NCBI GenBank assembly: GCA_000212915.1
Contig: CM001167.1
Location: forward strand, 1,666,780-1,730,779
DNA from: Bacteroides coprosuis DSM 18011
Lineage (GTDB): Bacteria; Bacteroidota; Bacteroidia; Bacteroidales; Bacteroidaceae
Length of the DNA: 64,000 nucleotides
Reading direction: 5' to 3'
In this document: piece by piece, positions 9,715-17,932 of the stretch
Layout of the letters: each line of letters starts with the position of its first letter
Position numbering within the stretch: the first letter of the stretch is position 1
Position numbers and translations under genes: made by a program
Notes under the pieces: model-generated
Database searches by the model: none
Told to the model about the DNA's origin: nothing
What the model saw: only the letters and a program-made list of their open reading frames with translations

Positions 9715-9743
9715 ACACTCAACTCATTTTATTTGTTGAGTGT
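9715..9743. promoter_or_regulatory. 9-bp dyad upstream of the YceI gene
   Basis: ACACTCAAC / GTTGAGTGT is a perfect inverted repeat with an 11-base A/T-only-plus-C loop, 33 bases before the preferred start at 9682. It could be an operator or a leader hairpin. Confidence 0.45.
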
Positions 9744-9868
9744 AAGTATAAAAAAGAAAGACTTATCAGCAAGAATCTCTATTCTTTACTAAAAATAAAA
9801 AATTGTATAGGTTGTTTTTATATTTGAAGAGAATTGTATAATAATACGTATCAGAAAGGCGACTTTTT

Positions 9869-9946
9869 ACGGTCTTAGTCATAATTGCGCTATATCAGGG
9901 TTAAAATGATGACATGTCGGTGTCATGATGAAACGATGTCGGTGTC
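9869..9946 (-). repeat. 22-bp-period array, locus 1
   Basis: Read on the minus strand: core GACACCGACATC (9946-9935), core GACACCGACATG (9924-9913), degenerate core AACCCTGATATA (9902-9891) and second-type core GACTAAGACCGT (9880-9869). Each starts exactly 22 bases after the last. The same order and spacing recur at 20751, 44586 and, with one inversion, 63380. Confidence 0.8.
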
Positions 9947-10029
9947 AGAATATGTTTCTGATTTTAGAATAACTGATGTGAATGAATATTTATAATTTAG
10001 GCTTATAAATATACCATTAAGCGATAAAT

Positions 10030-10066
10030 AAAAAGCTCCGTTTCAAAGGTTGAAATGGAGCTTTTT
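10030..10066 (-). terminator. Terminator of the radical SAM gene
   Basis: Stem AAAAGCTCC-TTTCAA / TTGAAA-GGAGCTTTT with an internal mismatch and loop AGG. T tracts on both sides would allow bidirectional use. It lies 19 bases past the stop. Confidence 0.75.
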
Positions 10067-10084
10067 ATTGAATCATTTTGTGTA

Positions 10085-11770
10085 TTATGAATTCAGTATA
10101 TATTTTATTCTAGGGTGTGGTGTTTTTTTATTTTCTCTCACGTGGAATAGAGTAAGGAGTAAGGTTTGCTCATCAATCACATCTATTGTAGAGTATTTTT
10201 CAATTTGCTGAGCAGTCAGTTTATTTTGGGTTAGGAAGCTTTCATCATGAATGATTTTTTGTACTAGCTGTTTTTTCTCTTTCTTACTCATCTTATCTTG
10301 CCAAAAACCATGAGGACGTAAGGTGTAATTATCATAATAATCATCTCGTAGAAGAGGAAAAATATCAATACCTTTGGTTGTTAAGAATTCTTGCAATACA
10401 GCAAATAAGTCTTCCAATTGGTACCCAAAACGAGGGAAATTCTTTGCTGAATAGAAATTGTAAAGTTCTTCAAAGAATTCAAAGTATCTATTTGGATAGA
10501 AGTTTTCAAAAACAAAAGTGAGTGAGCGATCAAATCTGCCACTATTCCAATATCTGTCTAAGGCTTCTTCTGCATTATGAATTAGCGTAATCTCTTCGGC
10601 AGAGATAGAATCACTGTATTCTATTTCATAAGGAGGTAGCTCGTCATACTTATAGCCGTACTTAGCTGCATTTCTGCGTAGGTTTGTACCTCTCAACATC
10701 TTCAGAAAGCCAAGCTGAACTTCTTTAGCTCCTAAAGCAAAAACATCATTAAAAGATTTTTTGAAGCGTTCGTAAGTTTCAAAAGGCAATCCTGCAATGA
10801 GATCAAGGTGTAAGTCTATTTTCCCACCCTCCATTAGTAACTTGATGTTTTTGGATAAAAGATCAAAATCCTGTCGGCGTTTTACTTCCAGATTGGTTGG
10901 CTCGTAGGTAGATTGAATTCCTATCTCAAAGCGGAAATAATCTTTGGGTAGATTATTGTTTAAGAAAGCAATCTTCTCATCATCAAGTAAATCAGCATAG
11001 ATTTCAAACTGACAGCTTAGATTGGGACGATAGTTTTCTATTAGGAAATTGAATACATTGTAGGTATGCGTTTTATTCAAGTTGAATGTTCTATCCAAAA
11101 ACTTGATTAGCTTGGCATCACTTTGAATAAGGTAGGAGAGGTTATCATAAATATACTCTTTGGGGAAGTATCGAACTCCCTTTTCTAAGGAAGAAAGACA
11201 GTATTGGCATTGGTAGGGGCAGCCTCGTGAGGTTTCTAAATAAACTACTCTATTGATAAGAGCCTCCTTATCTTCCTCTAGTTGATAAGGAGAATCTAGT
11301 AATATCAACTTTTCAATATCTGCCTGTACTATTGTTCGACTGATGTGTCCGATATAAGATACTCCAGGAATATCAACCTCTCTAATACCCTGCTGTAGGG
11401 CCTCAAATAGCTGACCCGATACAAACTCTCCCTCACCACTTATTACATAATCAATCTCCCAGTTCTCTAAGAAGAACTCAGGTTCGTAGGTTACTTCTGG
11501 TCCACCTACAAAGATGATAAGCTCGGGCTTTTTTTCTTTTAGGAGTTGTATAAGAGTTTGAGTTTGCCTTACATTCCAGATAGAAACGCTCAAGCCTAGC
11601 ACATCACAATCGGTTTCGATAAGTTGTTGTGCTACAGAGTTGATATTTTCTTTAATGACAAATTCAATATATGAAACATTAAATTTATCTTTATTAGCAA
11701 CATAGAGCCATCTTAGGGCTAAGGAGGTATGTATATATTTTGCGTTGAGAGTAGATAGAACAAATTTCAT
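10085..11770 (-). CDS. B12-binding-domain radical SAM protein with DUF4080 tail
   Basis: 561 residues. Residues ~1-140 form a Rossmann-like cobalamin-binding-type domain (LGLSVSIWN, IFVGGPEVTYEP, ISGEGE). The radical SAM core follows with C184, C188, C191 in RGCPYQCQYCLSS. The C-terminal ~200 residues fit DUF4080. Family members are described as anaerobic magnesium-protoporphyrin-cyclase-like or tRNA/small-molecule methylthio-type enzymes only by broad analogy; the reaction of this group is not known to me. The promoter -7 element lies only four bases before the ATG (11775-11782), so the mRNA may be leaderless. Confidence 0.85.
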   Translation of the reverse strand: MKFVLSTLNAKYIHTSLALRWLYVANKDKFNVSYIEFVIKENINSVAQQLIETDCDVLGLSVSIWNVRQTQTLIQLLKEKKPELIIFVGGPEVTYEPEFFLENWEIDYVISGEGEFVSGQLFEALQQGIREVDIPGVSYIGHISRTIVQADIEKLILLDSPYQLEEDKEALINRVVYLETSRGCPYQCQYCLSSLEKGVRYFPKEYIYDNLSYLIQSDAKLIKFLDRTFNLNKTHTYNVFNFLIENYRPNLSCQFEIYADLLDDEKIAFLNNNLPKDYFRFEIGIQSTYEPTNLEVKRRQDFDLLSKNIKLLMEGGKIDLHLDLIAGLPFETYERFKKSFNDVFALGAKEVQLGFLKMLRGTNLRRNAAKYGYKYDELPPYEIEYSDSISAEEITLIHNAEEALDRYWNSGRFDRSLTFVFENFYPNRYFEFFEELYNFYSAKNFPRFGYQLEDLFAVLQEFLTTKGIDIFPLLRDDYYDNYTLRPHGFWQDKMSKKEKKQLVQKIIHDESFLTQNKLTAQQIEKYSTIDVIDEQTLLLTLFHVRENKKTPHPRIKYILNS

Positions 11771-11774
11771 GCTG

Positions 11775-11782
11775 CAAAAGTA
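11775..11782 (-). promoter_or_regulatory. -7 element for the radical SAM gene
   Basis: TACTTTTG on the minus strand is an exact TAnnTTTG match ending four bases before the ATG. The expected -33 position falls inside the 21-bp direct repeats. Confidence 0.5.
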
Positions 11783-11834
11783 TACATTTAATAGTAAAAA
11801 GTCTACATTTAATAGTAAAAAGTCTACATTAGTA
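11781..11834. repeat. 21-bp direct repeat between divergent genes
   Basis: Two full copies of TCTACATTTAATAGTAAAAAG (first differs at one base) at 11781-11801 and 11802-11822, then a partial third copy from 11823. Copies are two helical turns apart and cover the -33 region of the minus-strand gene. Confidence 0.8.
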
Positions 11835-11858
11835 GGGCCGAATAATTAAGGTAAAAAT

Positions 11859-12518
11859 ATGGAATTAGAAAAAGTTTACCATTTCTTGACAGAAGTGGAG
11901 AAAAATAATAATAGAGATTGGTTTGCAGAAAATAAGGGTATGTATGAAGAAGCTCAATCTGTTTTTGAAGACTTTGTACAATTGGTAATCAATAGGATAG
12001 CTATATTTGATCCCGCTGTGATGGTAGTAGAACCCAAAGATTGTACATTTCGCATCTATCGAGATATACGTTTTTCTCCTAATAAACTTCCTTATAAAAC
12101 CCATATGGGTGCGTATATTAATGTAAAAGGTCGTAAGTCTGATTATTGTGGCTATTACGTACACCTTCAGCCCGGTAAATCGTTCTTGGGAGGAGGTAGT
12201 ATTGGTCTGCCTACCAAAAGACTAACTCGAATAAGAGAACAGATCATGGAACGTATAGATGAATACATAGATATCGTAGAAGACCCTAAGTTTAAGAAGT
12301 ACTTTCCTATTATTGGTATGGATTTCTTGAAGACCGCCCCAAAAGGATTCTCAAAAGATTACAAGTATATTGATTATCTGCGTTGTAAGGAGTATATTTG
12401 TTCATACGATGTTACCGATGATTTCTTTTTAAACCCTTCTTGTTTAGATGAAATAGGAGAGGTCTTTCAGCAAAATAAGCGTTTTGCAGACTTTATTAAC
12501 TCGGCATTAGGATATTAA
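11859..12518 (+). CDS. DUF2461 family protein
   Basis: 219 residues matching DUF2461 along its whole length: NNNRDWFAENKGMYEEA near the N-terminus and the conserved FRIYRDIRFSPNKLPYKTHM block, then YYVHLQPGKSFLGGGS. The biochemical role of DUF2461 is not established. There is no signal peptide, so it is cytoplasmic. The gene ends 12 bases before the glycogen branching enzyme gene on the same strand, so they are probably one transcript, which hints at but does not prove a link to glucan metabolism. Confidence 0.85.
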   Translation: MELEKVYHFLTEVEKNNNRDWFAENKGMYEEAQSVFEDFVQLVINRIAIFDPAVMVVEPKDCTFRIYRDIRFSPNKLPYKTHMGAYINVKGRKSDYCGYYVHLQPGKSFLGGGSIGLPTKRLTRIREQIMERIDEYIDIVEDPKFKKYFPIIGMDFLKTAPKGFSKDYKYIDYLRCKEYICSYDVTDDFFLNPSCLDEIGEVFQQNKRFADFINSALGY

Positions 12519-12530
12519 AACTCTAGATAA

Positions 12531-14546
12531 ATGAAAAAACAAACCCTTCCAATTATACAGAATGACCCATGGTTAAAACCATACGAGAGTGCAATTGTGG
12601 GTAGGCACGAAGCAGTGCTATCCAAGGAAAAAGACTTAACAAATGATGGAGCATTTTCATTAAGTGATTTTGCTACAGGCTATCTCTATTTTGGGCTGCA
12701 TCAAACTAAAGAGGGGTGGGTAATAAGAGAGTGGGCTCCCAATGCTACCTCTCTCTTTTTAATAGGAACCTTTTCGTTTTGGACAGAACAATCGGAATAT
12801 CAGTTTCAGAGAAAAGAAAATGGAGTATGGGAGTTGAATATTCCTCAGGGAGTATTGGTGCATGGAGAAATCTATAAATTAAAAGTTTATTGGAATGGGG
12901 GGAGTGGAGAGCGTATTCCCGCTTGGGCAACAAGAGTAGTGCAAGATCCTTCAACCAATATATTTTCGGCTCAGGTATGGAGTCCTGAACAGCCCTATAA
13001 ATTCAAACATAAAAATTTTGTACCCCAACGAGATCCATTGTTAATCTATGAGTGCCACATTGGTATGGCACAAGAAGAAGAAAAAGTGGGTACGTATAAA
13101 GAATTTCAAGAAAACGTTCTACCTCGAATCGTTGATGCTGGCTACAATTGTATTCAGATTATGGCTATTCAAGAACATCCTTATTATGGTAGTTTTGGAT
13201 ATCATGTATCTAGCTTCTTTGCTGCATCATCTCGCTTTGGTACTCCCGAAGAGTTGAAAGAACTGATAGATACGGCTCACGGAATGGGTGTTTCGGTTAT
13301 CATGGATTTGGTTCATTCTCATGCTGCTAAAAATGAAGTAGAAGGATTGGGGAATTTTGCAGGAGATCCTAATCAGTATTTTTATGCTGGTGAAAGACGA
13401 GAACACAAACAATGGGATTCATTGTGTTTTGACTATGGCAAGAATGAAGTGCTTCATTTCTTACTATCCAATTGTAAATATTGGTTGGAAGAGTATAACT
13501 TTGACGGATTCCGATTTGATGGCGTAACCTCTATGTTGTACTATAGCCACGGAATGGGTGAATCATTCACAAATTATAGCGATTATTATAATGGATACCA
13601 AGATGATAATGCCATCGTGTACTTAACCTTAGCCAATGAATTAATACATGATGTAAAAAAGAAGGCCTTTACTGTTGCTGAAGAAGTCTCGGGTATGCCT
13701 GGACTAGCTCTTCCCTTCAAGAGTGGAGGGTATGGTTTTGATTATCGTATGGCAATGAACATTCCTGATTATTGGATTAAGTTGATAAAAGATCATATTG
13801 ATGAAGATTGGAAGCCTTCTTCCATGTTCTGGGAAGTTACAAATCGAAGAAAAGACGAGAAAACAATCTCTTATGCCGAAAGTCATGATCAGGCTTTGGT
13901 AGGAGACAAAACGATTATATTTAGATTAATAGATTCTGATATGTATTGGCATATGCAGAAGGGAGATGAAAACTATCGTGTGAATAGAGGATTGGCTCTT
14001 CATAAGATGATTCGCTTACTTACTGCATCCACTATGAATGGAGGGTATTTAAACTTTATGGGGAATGAGTTTGGACACCCAGAGTGGATTGATTTTCCTC
14101 GAGAAGGGAATGGATGGTCTCATAAATATGCCCGTCGTCAATGGAGTTTGGTAGATAATAAGAACTTAAATTTTCACCATTTAGCTGATTTTGGAAAAGC
14201 AATGCTTGCTCTATTTGCTGAGCGACCAAAGTTTCAAGATTTAGAGACAGAAGAAATATGGCATAATGATGGTGATCAGATTTTAGCTTATCAAAGAGGT
14301 GATTTGCTTTTTGTCTTTAACTTCAATCCAGTACAATCTTTTACAGATTATGGTTTCTTGGTAGAACCTGGTAAATATAAGGTGGTACTAAATACGGATA
14401 GTAAAAGCCTAGGAGGGTTTGGCTTTTCAGATGACAATATAGATCACTTCACTCATGGCGATCCTCTTTACAAAAAAGAAAATAAAGAGTGGTTAAAGTT
14501 GTATATACCTGCTCGCTCGGCTGTAGTATTAAAGAGAAGTAAGTAA
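12531..14546 (+). CDS. glgB: 1,4-alpha-glucan branching enzyme (GH13_8 type)
   Basis: 671 residues. It transfers alpha-1,4 glucan segments to form alpha-1,6 branches in glycogen. It has an N-terminal CBM48-type module (YLYFGLHQTKEGWVIREWAP), then a GH13 barrel with nucleophile Asp330 in DGFRFDGV, acid/base Glu384 in VAEEVSGMP, and AESHDQALVGDKT. The sequence and length resemble the eukaryotic-like GH13_8 branching enzymes common in Bacteroidota rather than the E. coli GH13_9 type. It is flanked by DUF2461 and GH31 genes and faces a GH13 gene across 17-19 kb, so the area is rich in alpha-glucan enzymes. Confidence 0.92.
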   Translation: MKKQTLPIIQNDPWLKPYESAIVGRHEAVLSKEKDLTNDGAFSLSDFATGYLYFGLHQTKEGWVIREWAPNATSLFLIGTFSFWTEQSEYQFQRKENGVWELNIPQGVLVHGEIYKLKVYWNGGSGERIPAWATRVVQDPSTNIFSAQVWSPEQPYKFKHKNFVPQRDPLLIYECHIGMAQEEEKVGTYKEFQENVLPRIVDAGYNCIQIMAIQEHPYYGSFGYHVSSFFAASSRFGTPEELKELIDTAHGMGVSVIMDLVHSHAAKNEVEGLGNFAGDPNQYFYAGERREHKQWDSLCFDYGKNEVLHFLLSNCKYWLEEYNFDGFRFDGVTSMLYYSHGMGESFTNYSDYYNGYQDDNAIVYLTLANELIHDVKKKAFTVAEEVSGMPGLALPFKSGGYGFDYRMAMNIPDYWIKLIKDHIDEDWKPSSMFWEVTNRRKDEKTISYAESHDQALVGDKTIIFRLIDSDMYWHMQKGDENYRVNRGLALHKMIRLLTASTMNGGYLNFMGNEFGHPEWIDFPREGNGWSHKYARRQWSLVDNKNLNFHHLADFGKAMLALFAERPKFQDLETEEIWHNDGDQILAYQRGDLLFVFNFNPVQSFTDYGFLVEPGKYKVVLNTDSKSLGGFGFSDDNIDHFTHGDPLYKKENKEWLKLYIPARSAVVLKRSK

Positions 14547-14595
14547 TCTTATTGTTTTAATCTTAAATACGAATGACATAAAGTTTAAGTTTTTA

Positions 14596-16173
14596 TTGGT
14601 AAGCTGCTTTTTATTAGTAGCTACGATGCTTTTTGCCCAGACAGGATATCAAAAATCAACCATACCTAGTTTGCCCAATGAAAAATGGTGGGGTGGATTA
14701 GTTGCTTTAGGTTCACAGATGCCCTTTGCCTCCGATACAGAGAAGTACGACTTAGCTACGCAAAATTTCAATAATCAAGTAGTGCCTTTGTTTGTTTCTT
14801 CGCAAGGTCGATATATTTGGAGTAACCATCCTTTTACTTTCCAATTCAAAAGTGATACTCTATTAATAGAGTCTTCTTATGAAAAAATAGAACCAATTGA
14901 GGCAGGCACAACTCTTAAAGAGGCTTATCTGAAAGCTAGTCAAAAGCATTTTCCTGCGTCAGAAGTACTTCCAGATGCCCTTTTCTTTTCTAAGCCACAA
15001 TACAATACTTGGATTGAACTCATGTACAATCAAAATCAGAAAGATGTATTAGAATATGCCAATCAGATAATTGCAAATAAGTTTCCTACAGGAATATTAA
15101 TGATAGATGATAATTGGCAGAAATATTATGGCAACTTCGATTTTAAACCCGAGAAATTTCCTACCCCAAAGAAGATGATTGAAGAGTTGCATGCTAAGGA
15201 CTTCAAAGTAATGCTTTGGGTTTGTCCTTTTGTATCTCCAGACAGTCCAGAATTTAGAGAGCTATCAGCTAAGGACCTCTTGATAAAAGAGAAGGGCAGC
15301 GGTAACCCTGCACTTATTCATTGGTGGAATGGCTTCAGTGCTTGTTATGATATGACAAATTCAGAGGCGGTGAAACATATCAAGAGTCAGCTAGATAAAC
15401 TTTGTGCAGAATATGGTATCGATGGTTTCAAGTTTGATGCTGGAGATGTTGCCTATATGACAGGTGATTATGAGTTTTATGACCCTAAAGCAACCCCAAC
15501 TATCTTTTCACAAAAATGGGCAGAGTTAGGATTGCAATACTCTTTTAATGAGCTGAGAACTTCATGGCAATTGGGTGGCCAAGCTTTGGTTCAACGTTTA
15601 GGGGACAAGGATTATTCGTGGCAAGCTTCTAGCTTACTTATCCCCGATATGATTACAGCAGGATTGTTAGGATATCCCTATACTTGTCCAGATATGATAG
15701 GTGGAGGTCAGTTTGGTTCTTTTCTTAATATAGACTCAGATAGTTTTGACCAAGAGTTGATTGTTCGCTCGTGTCAACTTCATGCTTTGATGCCGATGAT
15801 GCAGTTTTCTGTAGCACCCTGGAGGATATTAGATGCTGATCATTTAGCTATTTGTGCTGAGTTTGCTCATCTTCATGAGCAGTTTGGTGTGTATATCTTA
15901 GAAACCGCCAAACAATCTGCTCAGACCGGAGAACCTATTTTGCGTAATATGGAATATACCTATCCTCATGAAGGTTTCATTGACTGTAAAGATCAGTTTA
16001 TGCTAGGTGATAAATATTTGGTTGCACCGATGATTCATAAAGGCGATGAGCGAAGCGTAAAGCTTCCTAAAGGAGTCTGGAAAGATGATTTAGGGAAAGT
16101 GTTTAAAGGCCCCAAAATGATTAAAACAAGAGTCCCTATTAATCGCTTACCTTATTATACTAAGTTGAAGTGA
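14596..16173 (+). CDS. GH31 family alpha-glycosidase, start codon unclear
   Basis: 525 residues from a TTG at 14596. GH31 features: MIDDNWQKYYGNFDF, MLWVCPFVSPDS, and nucleophile Asp281 in DGFKFDAGD, with the C-terminal beta-domain block FMLGDKYLVAPM. Family 31 contains alpha-glucosidases, alpha-xylosidases and sulfoquinovosidases; the context with glgB favours an alpha-glucan substrate. The signal peptide appears to begin further upstream: in-frame codons before the TTG read NDIKFKFLL, giving a proper basic n-region, but there is no in-frame ATG, GTG or other TTG back to the stop at 14530. The only ATG (14573) is out of frame by one base. Secretion to the periplasm is likely. Confidence 0.82.
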   Translation: MVSCFLLVATMLFAQTGYQKSTIPSLPNEKWWGGLVALGSQMPFASDTEKYDLATQNFNNQVVPLFVSSQGRYIWSNHPFTFQFKSDTLLIESSYEKIEPIEAGTTLKEAYLKASQKHFPASEVLPDALFFSKPQYNTWIELMYNQNQKDVLEYANQIIANKFPTGILMIDDNWQKYYGNFDFKPEKFPTPKKMIEELHAKDFKVMLWVCPFVSPDSPEFRELSAKDLLIKEKGSGNPALIHWWNGFSACYDMTNSEAVKHIKSQLDKLCAEYGIDGFKFDAGDVAYMTGDYEFYDPKATPTIFSQKWAELGLQYSFNELRTSWQLGGQALVQRLGDKDYSWQASSLLIPDMITAGLLGYPYTCPDMIGGGQFGSFLNIDSDSFDQELIVRSCQLHALMPMMQFSVAPWRILDADHLAICAEFAHLHEQFGVYILETAKQSAQTGEPILRNMEYTYPHEGFIDCKDQFMLGDKYLVAPMIHKGDERSVKLPKGVWKDDLGKVFKGPKMIKTRVPINRLPYYTKLK

Positions 16174-16181
16174 AAATAAAT

Positions 16182-16218
16182 AAAGGCCAAAGATGATCAG
16201 AATCTTTGGCCTTTCTAT
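16182..16218. terminator. Bidirectional terminator between GH31 and GT2 genes
   Basis: Perfect 13-bp stem AAAGGCCAAAGAT / ATCTTTGGCCTTT with a 7-base loop, between two convergent genes. Confidence 0.85.
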
Positions 16219-16247
16219 TTTATAGGAATAGAATATTATGGGGTTCT

Positions 16248-17084
16248 TTATAAATGAGTAGAAATTCCCTCTTCAATCCATTGTAACTTTTCTCTGCGAG
16301 TTTTTTTGCGGATGGCATAGTTGTTCTTCCAGTTCTCTGCTGTAACATAGCCTCTTTTATGCTCTAGGTGGACGCATATAGCTGAATAGCGAATCTGTTT
16401 GCTCTTAATACCAAGATTGAACAGACGTTCTCCCAACTCTCTATCTAATCCTCCATATTTCATTTTCTCATTGAATCCATTGATTTTTACAATATCTTCC
16501 TTCCATCCCGAAGAGTTGTGTCCATTCCAACTTGCATTGGCAGGAGTAATAGAATTAAGGAAGTTTTTGAGTTTAGGGTATTTAAGACTTAACTTTAAAT
16601 CCTTGAAGAAGCGTCTAGGCTGTCCTAAAGATCTCATATAATCAATATCAAAACATCTTTGCGTTGAGATATCTTCTAATTGTATCTTGTGGGCCACATC
16701 CAATGTAGTGCGATACATACCACCAGATAAGAAGTATCCTTTTTCTGCGTATTTAGCATGCACCTCTAAAAAGTCTGCTCTAGGAATACAATCTCCATCT
16801 GTTAATAAGAGGTAGTTACCTTTACTTGCAATGATTGCCTTATTCAGAATTGTGCATTTCCTAAAACCCTCATCGGTATGCCAAATGTGTTGGATGGGGT
16901 ATGATACAATCTTTTTATATCGCTCTATAAGTTTGATAGTTTCATCGCTTGAGCCATCATCTGCGATAACTACTTCAAAATCCTTGAAATTCTGGTGGTT
17001 ATAGCCTACGAGAACCCTCTCAAGCCACGCAGGTTGATTATAGGTTGTAATTATAACCGAAATAAAAAATGGAGGTTGAACCAT
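16248..17084 (-). CDS. Family 2 glycosyltransferase
   Basis: 278 residues. The GT-A fold opens with ISVIITTYNQPAWLERVL and VVIADDGSSDET; the metal/nucleotide motif is DGDCIPR. A C-terminal galactosyltransferase-like block NGFNEKMKYGGLDRELGERL carries the expected acidic acceptor-site residues. Such enzymes add single sugars in lipopolysaccharide core or capsule synthesis from the cytoplasmic side. It lies 41 bases downstream of two CD225 membrane proteins on the same strand and is probably co-transcribed with them. The donor and acceptor are not predictable. Confidence 0.88.
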   Translation of the reverse strand: MVQPPFFISVIITTYNQPAWLERVLVGYNHQNFKDFEVVIADDGSSDETIKLIERYKKIVSYPIQHIWHTDEGFRKCTILNKAIIASKGNYLLLTDGDCIPRADFLEVHAKYAEKGYFLSGGMYRTTLDVAHKIQLEDISTQRCFDIDYMRSLGQPRRFFKDLKLSLKYPKLKNFLNSITPANASWNGHNSSGWKEDIVKINGFNEKMKYGGLDRELGERLFNLGIKSKQIRYSAICVHLEHKRGYVTAENWKNNYAIRKKTRREKLQWIEEGISTHL

Positions 17085-17125
17085 CTGTGTGTTGAATAAT
17101 ATGTCTATATATCAGGATTAAATAA

Positions 17126-17398
17126 TTAATATCTTGGCATTATTTTGAATAAGAACAATGCAAATAAACTAATTAAGATTGCAAAGGTAACTAAAGCAAT
17201 CAAAAAGAAAAAGCCAATCTTCACAAAACGTTTTGCACGGTGTGCATAAAAGTGGCTTGCTTCTTTATTTCCATATAAGAATAGCGGAGTTACTTTGGCA
17301 GCATAAAAGAGGGCTGCCAAGCCTAAAGGTGGTAGTATGAGGCTTAATAGTATCGCTTCCTGAAGCCATGTTTTTGGATATTTCTTTATTTGTTCCAT
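17126..17398 (-). CDS. CD225/dispanin-like small membrane protein
   Basis: 90 residues with two hydrophobic segments (~11-33 and ~62-86) joined by a charged loop containing the CD225 hallmark: alternating small residues then YGNKEASHFYAHRAKRFVKI. The domain is shared with eukaryotic IFITM proteins, but bacterial roles are unknown. The gene follows a larger GYF_2-CD225 paralogue by 19 bases and precedes a glycosyltransferase gene. Confidence 0.8.
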   Translation of the reverse strand: MEQIKKYPKTWLQEAILLSLILPPLGLAALFYAAKVTPLFLYGNKEASHFYAHRAKRFVKIGFFFLIALVTFAILISLFALFLFKIMPRY

Positions 17399-17417
17399 AT
17401 CTCTTTACTCCTTTATC

Positions 17418-17846
17418 CTAGAATAATTTAAAAAGGCTAGAAATCAATATTGGACGGAATATTAACCCTAGTATAATTCCTATAATAACAAATCTTTGCG
17501 CTTTTTTAGAATAATATTCTGCTTGAGACAAATCTCCCTTTAGGTAGTTATCATCTACTTTGGATGCATAATAGGTTGCAATAGCTCCAAATGGATAAGA
17601 AAAAACGAAGAAAGTAATGAGTGAGGAGAGTAGCCAAGATTTGGGTGGATTGAATCGGGTAGATCCAACTTTACCTGAAGGGTCTAATATCGATTTTAAT
17701 TCAGAAACCTCAGATGCAGCTGTCCAGCTTGGTAAGCTTTTGTTCCATACCATCGTTTCTGGAGTTACTACTCCTTTGAGCTGCTCTATTGTAAAGGGCC
17801 CTTGGCGTTCATTATCATTAATTGCAATGTAATATTTCTCTTCCAT
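17418..17846 (-). CDS. GYF_2 (DUF4339) plus CD225 membrane protein
   Basis: 142 residues. Residues ~1-52 are a GYF_2 / DUF4339 domain (YYIAINDNERQGPFTIEQLK, then MVWNKSLPSWTAA), a small fold that in other proteins binds proline-rich peptides. Residues ~68-140 are a CD225 module with two membrane segments and the loop YYSKKAQRFVII. A cytoplasmic peptide-binding head on a membrane anchor is the likely arrangement. The 90-residue CD225-only gene follows directly, so the pair may form a hetero-oligomer. Confidence 0.8.
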   Translation of the reverse strand: MEEKYYIAINDNERQGPFTIEQLKGVVTPETMVWNKSLPSWTAASEVSELKSILDPSGKVGSTRFNPPKSWLLSSLITFFVFSYPFGAIATYYASKVDDNYLKGDLSQAEYYSKKAQRFVIIGIILGLIFRPILISSLFKLF

Positions 17847-17932
17847 ACTGTATTGCAGTTTTCTTTTTTATAAAGAAACAACAAATTATTCTAAGTTTGT
17901 AATCTTTGTAAAGGAAAATCACGAAAAGCTTC

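Larger units (their letters stand above)
9683..10084. other. Intergenic region with dyad, 22-bp array and terminator
   Basis: The 402 bp between the YceI gene and the radical SAM gene hold the dyad at 9715-9743, array locus 1 at 9869-9946 and a terminator at 10030-10066. I see no additional gene. Confidence 0.6.
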
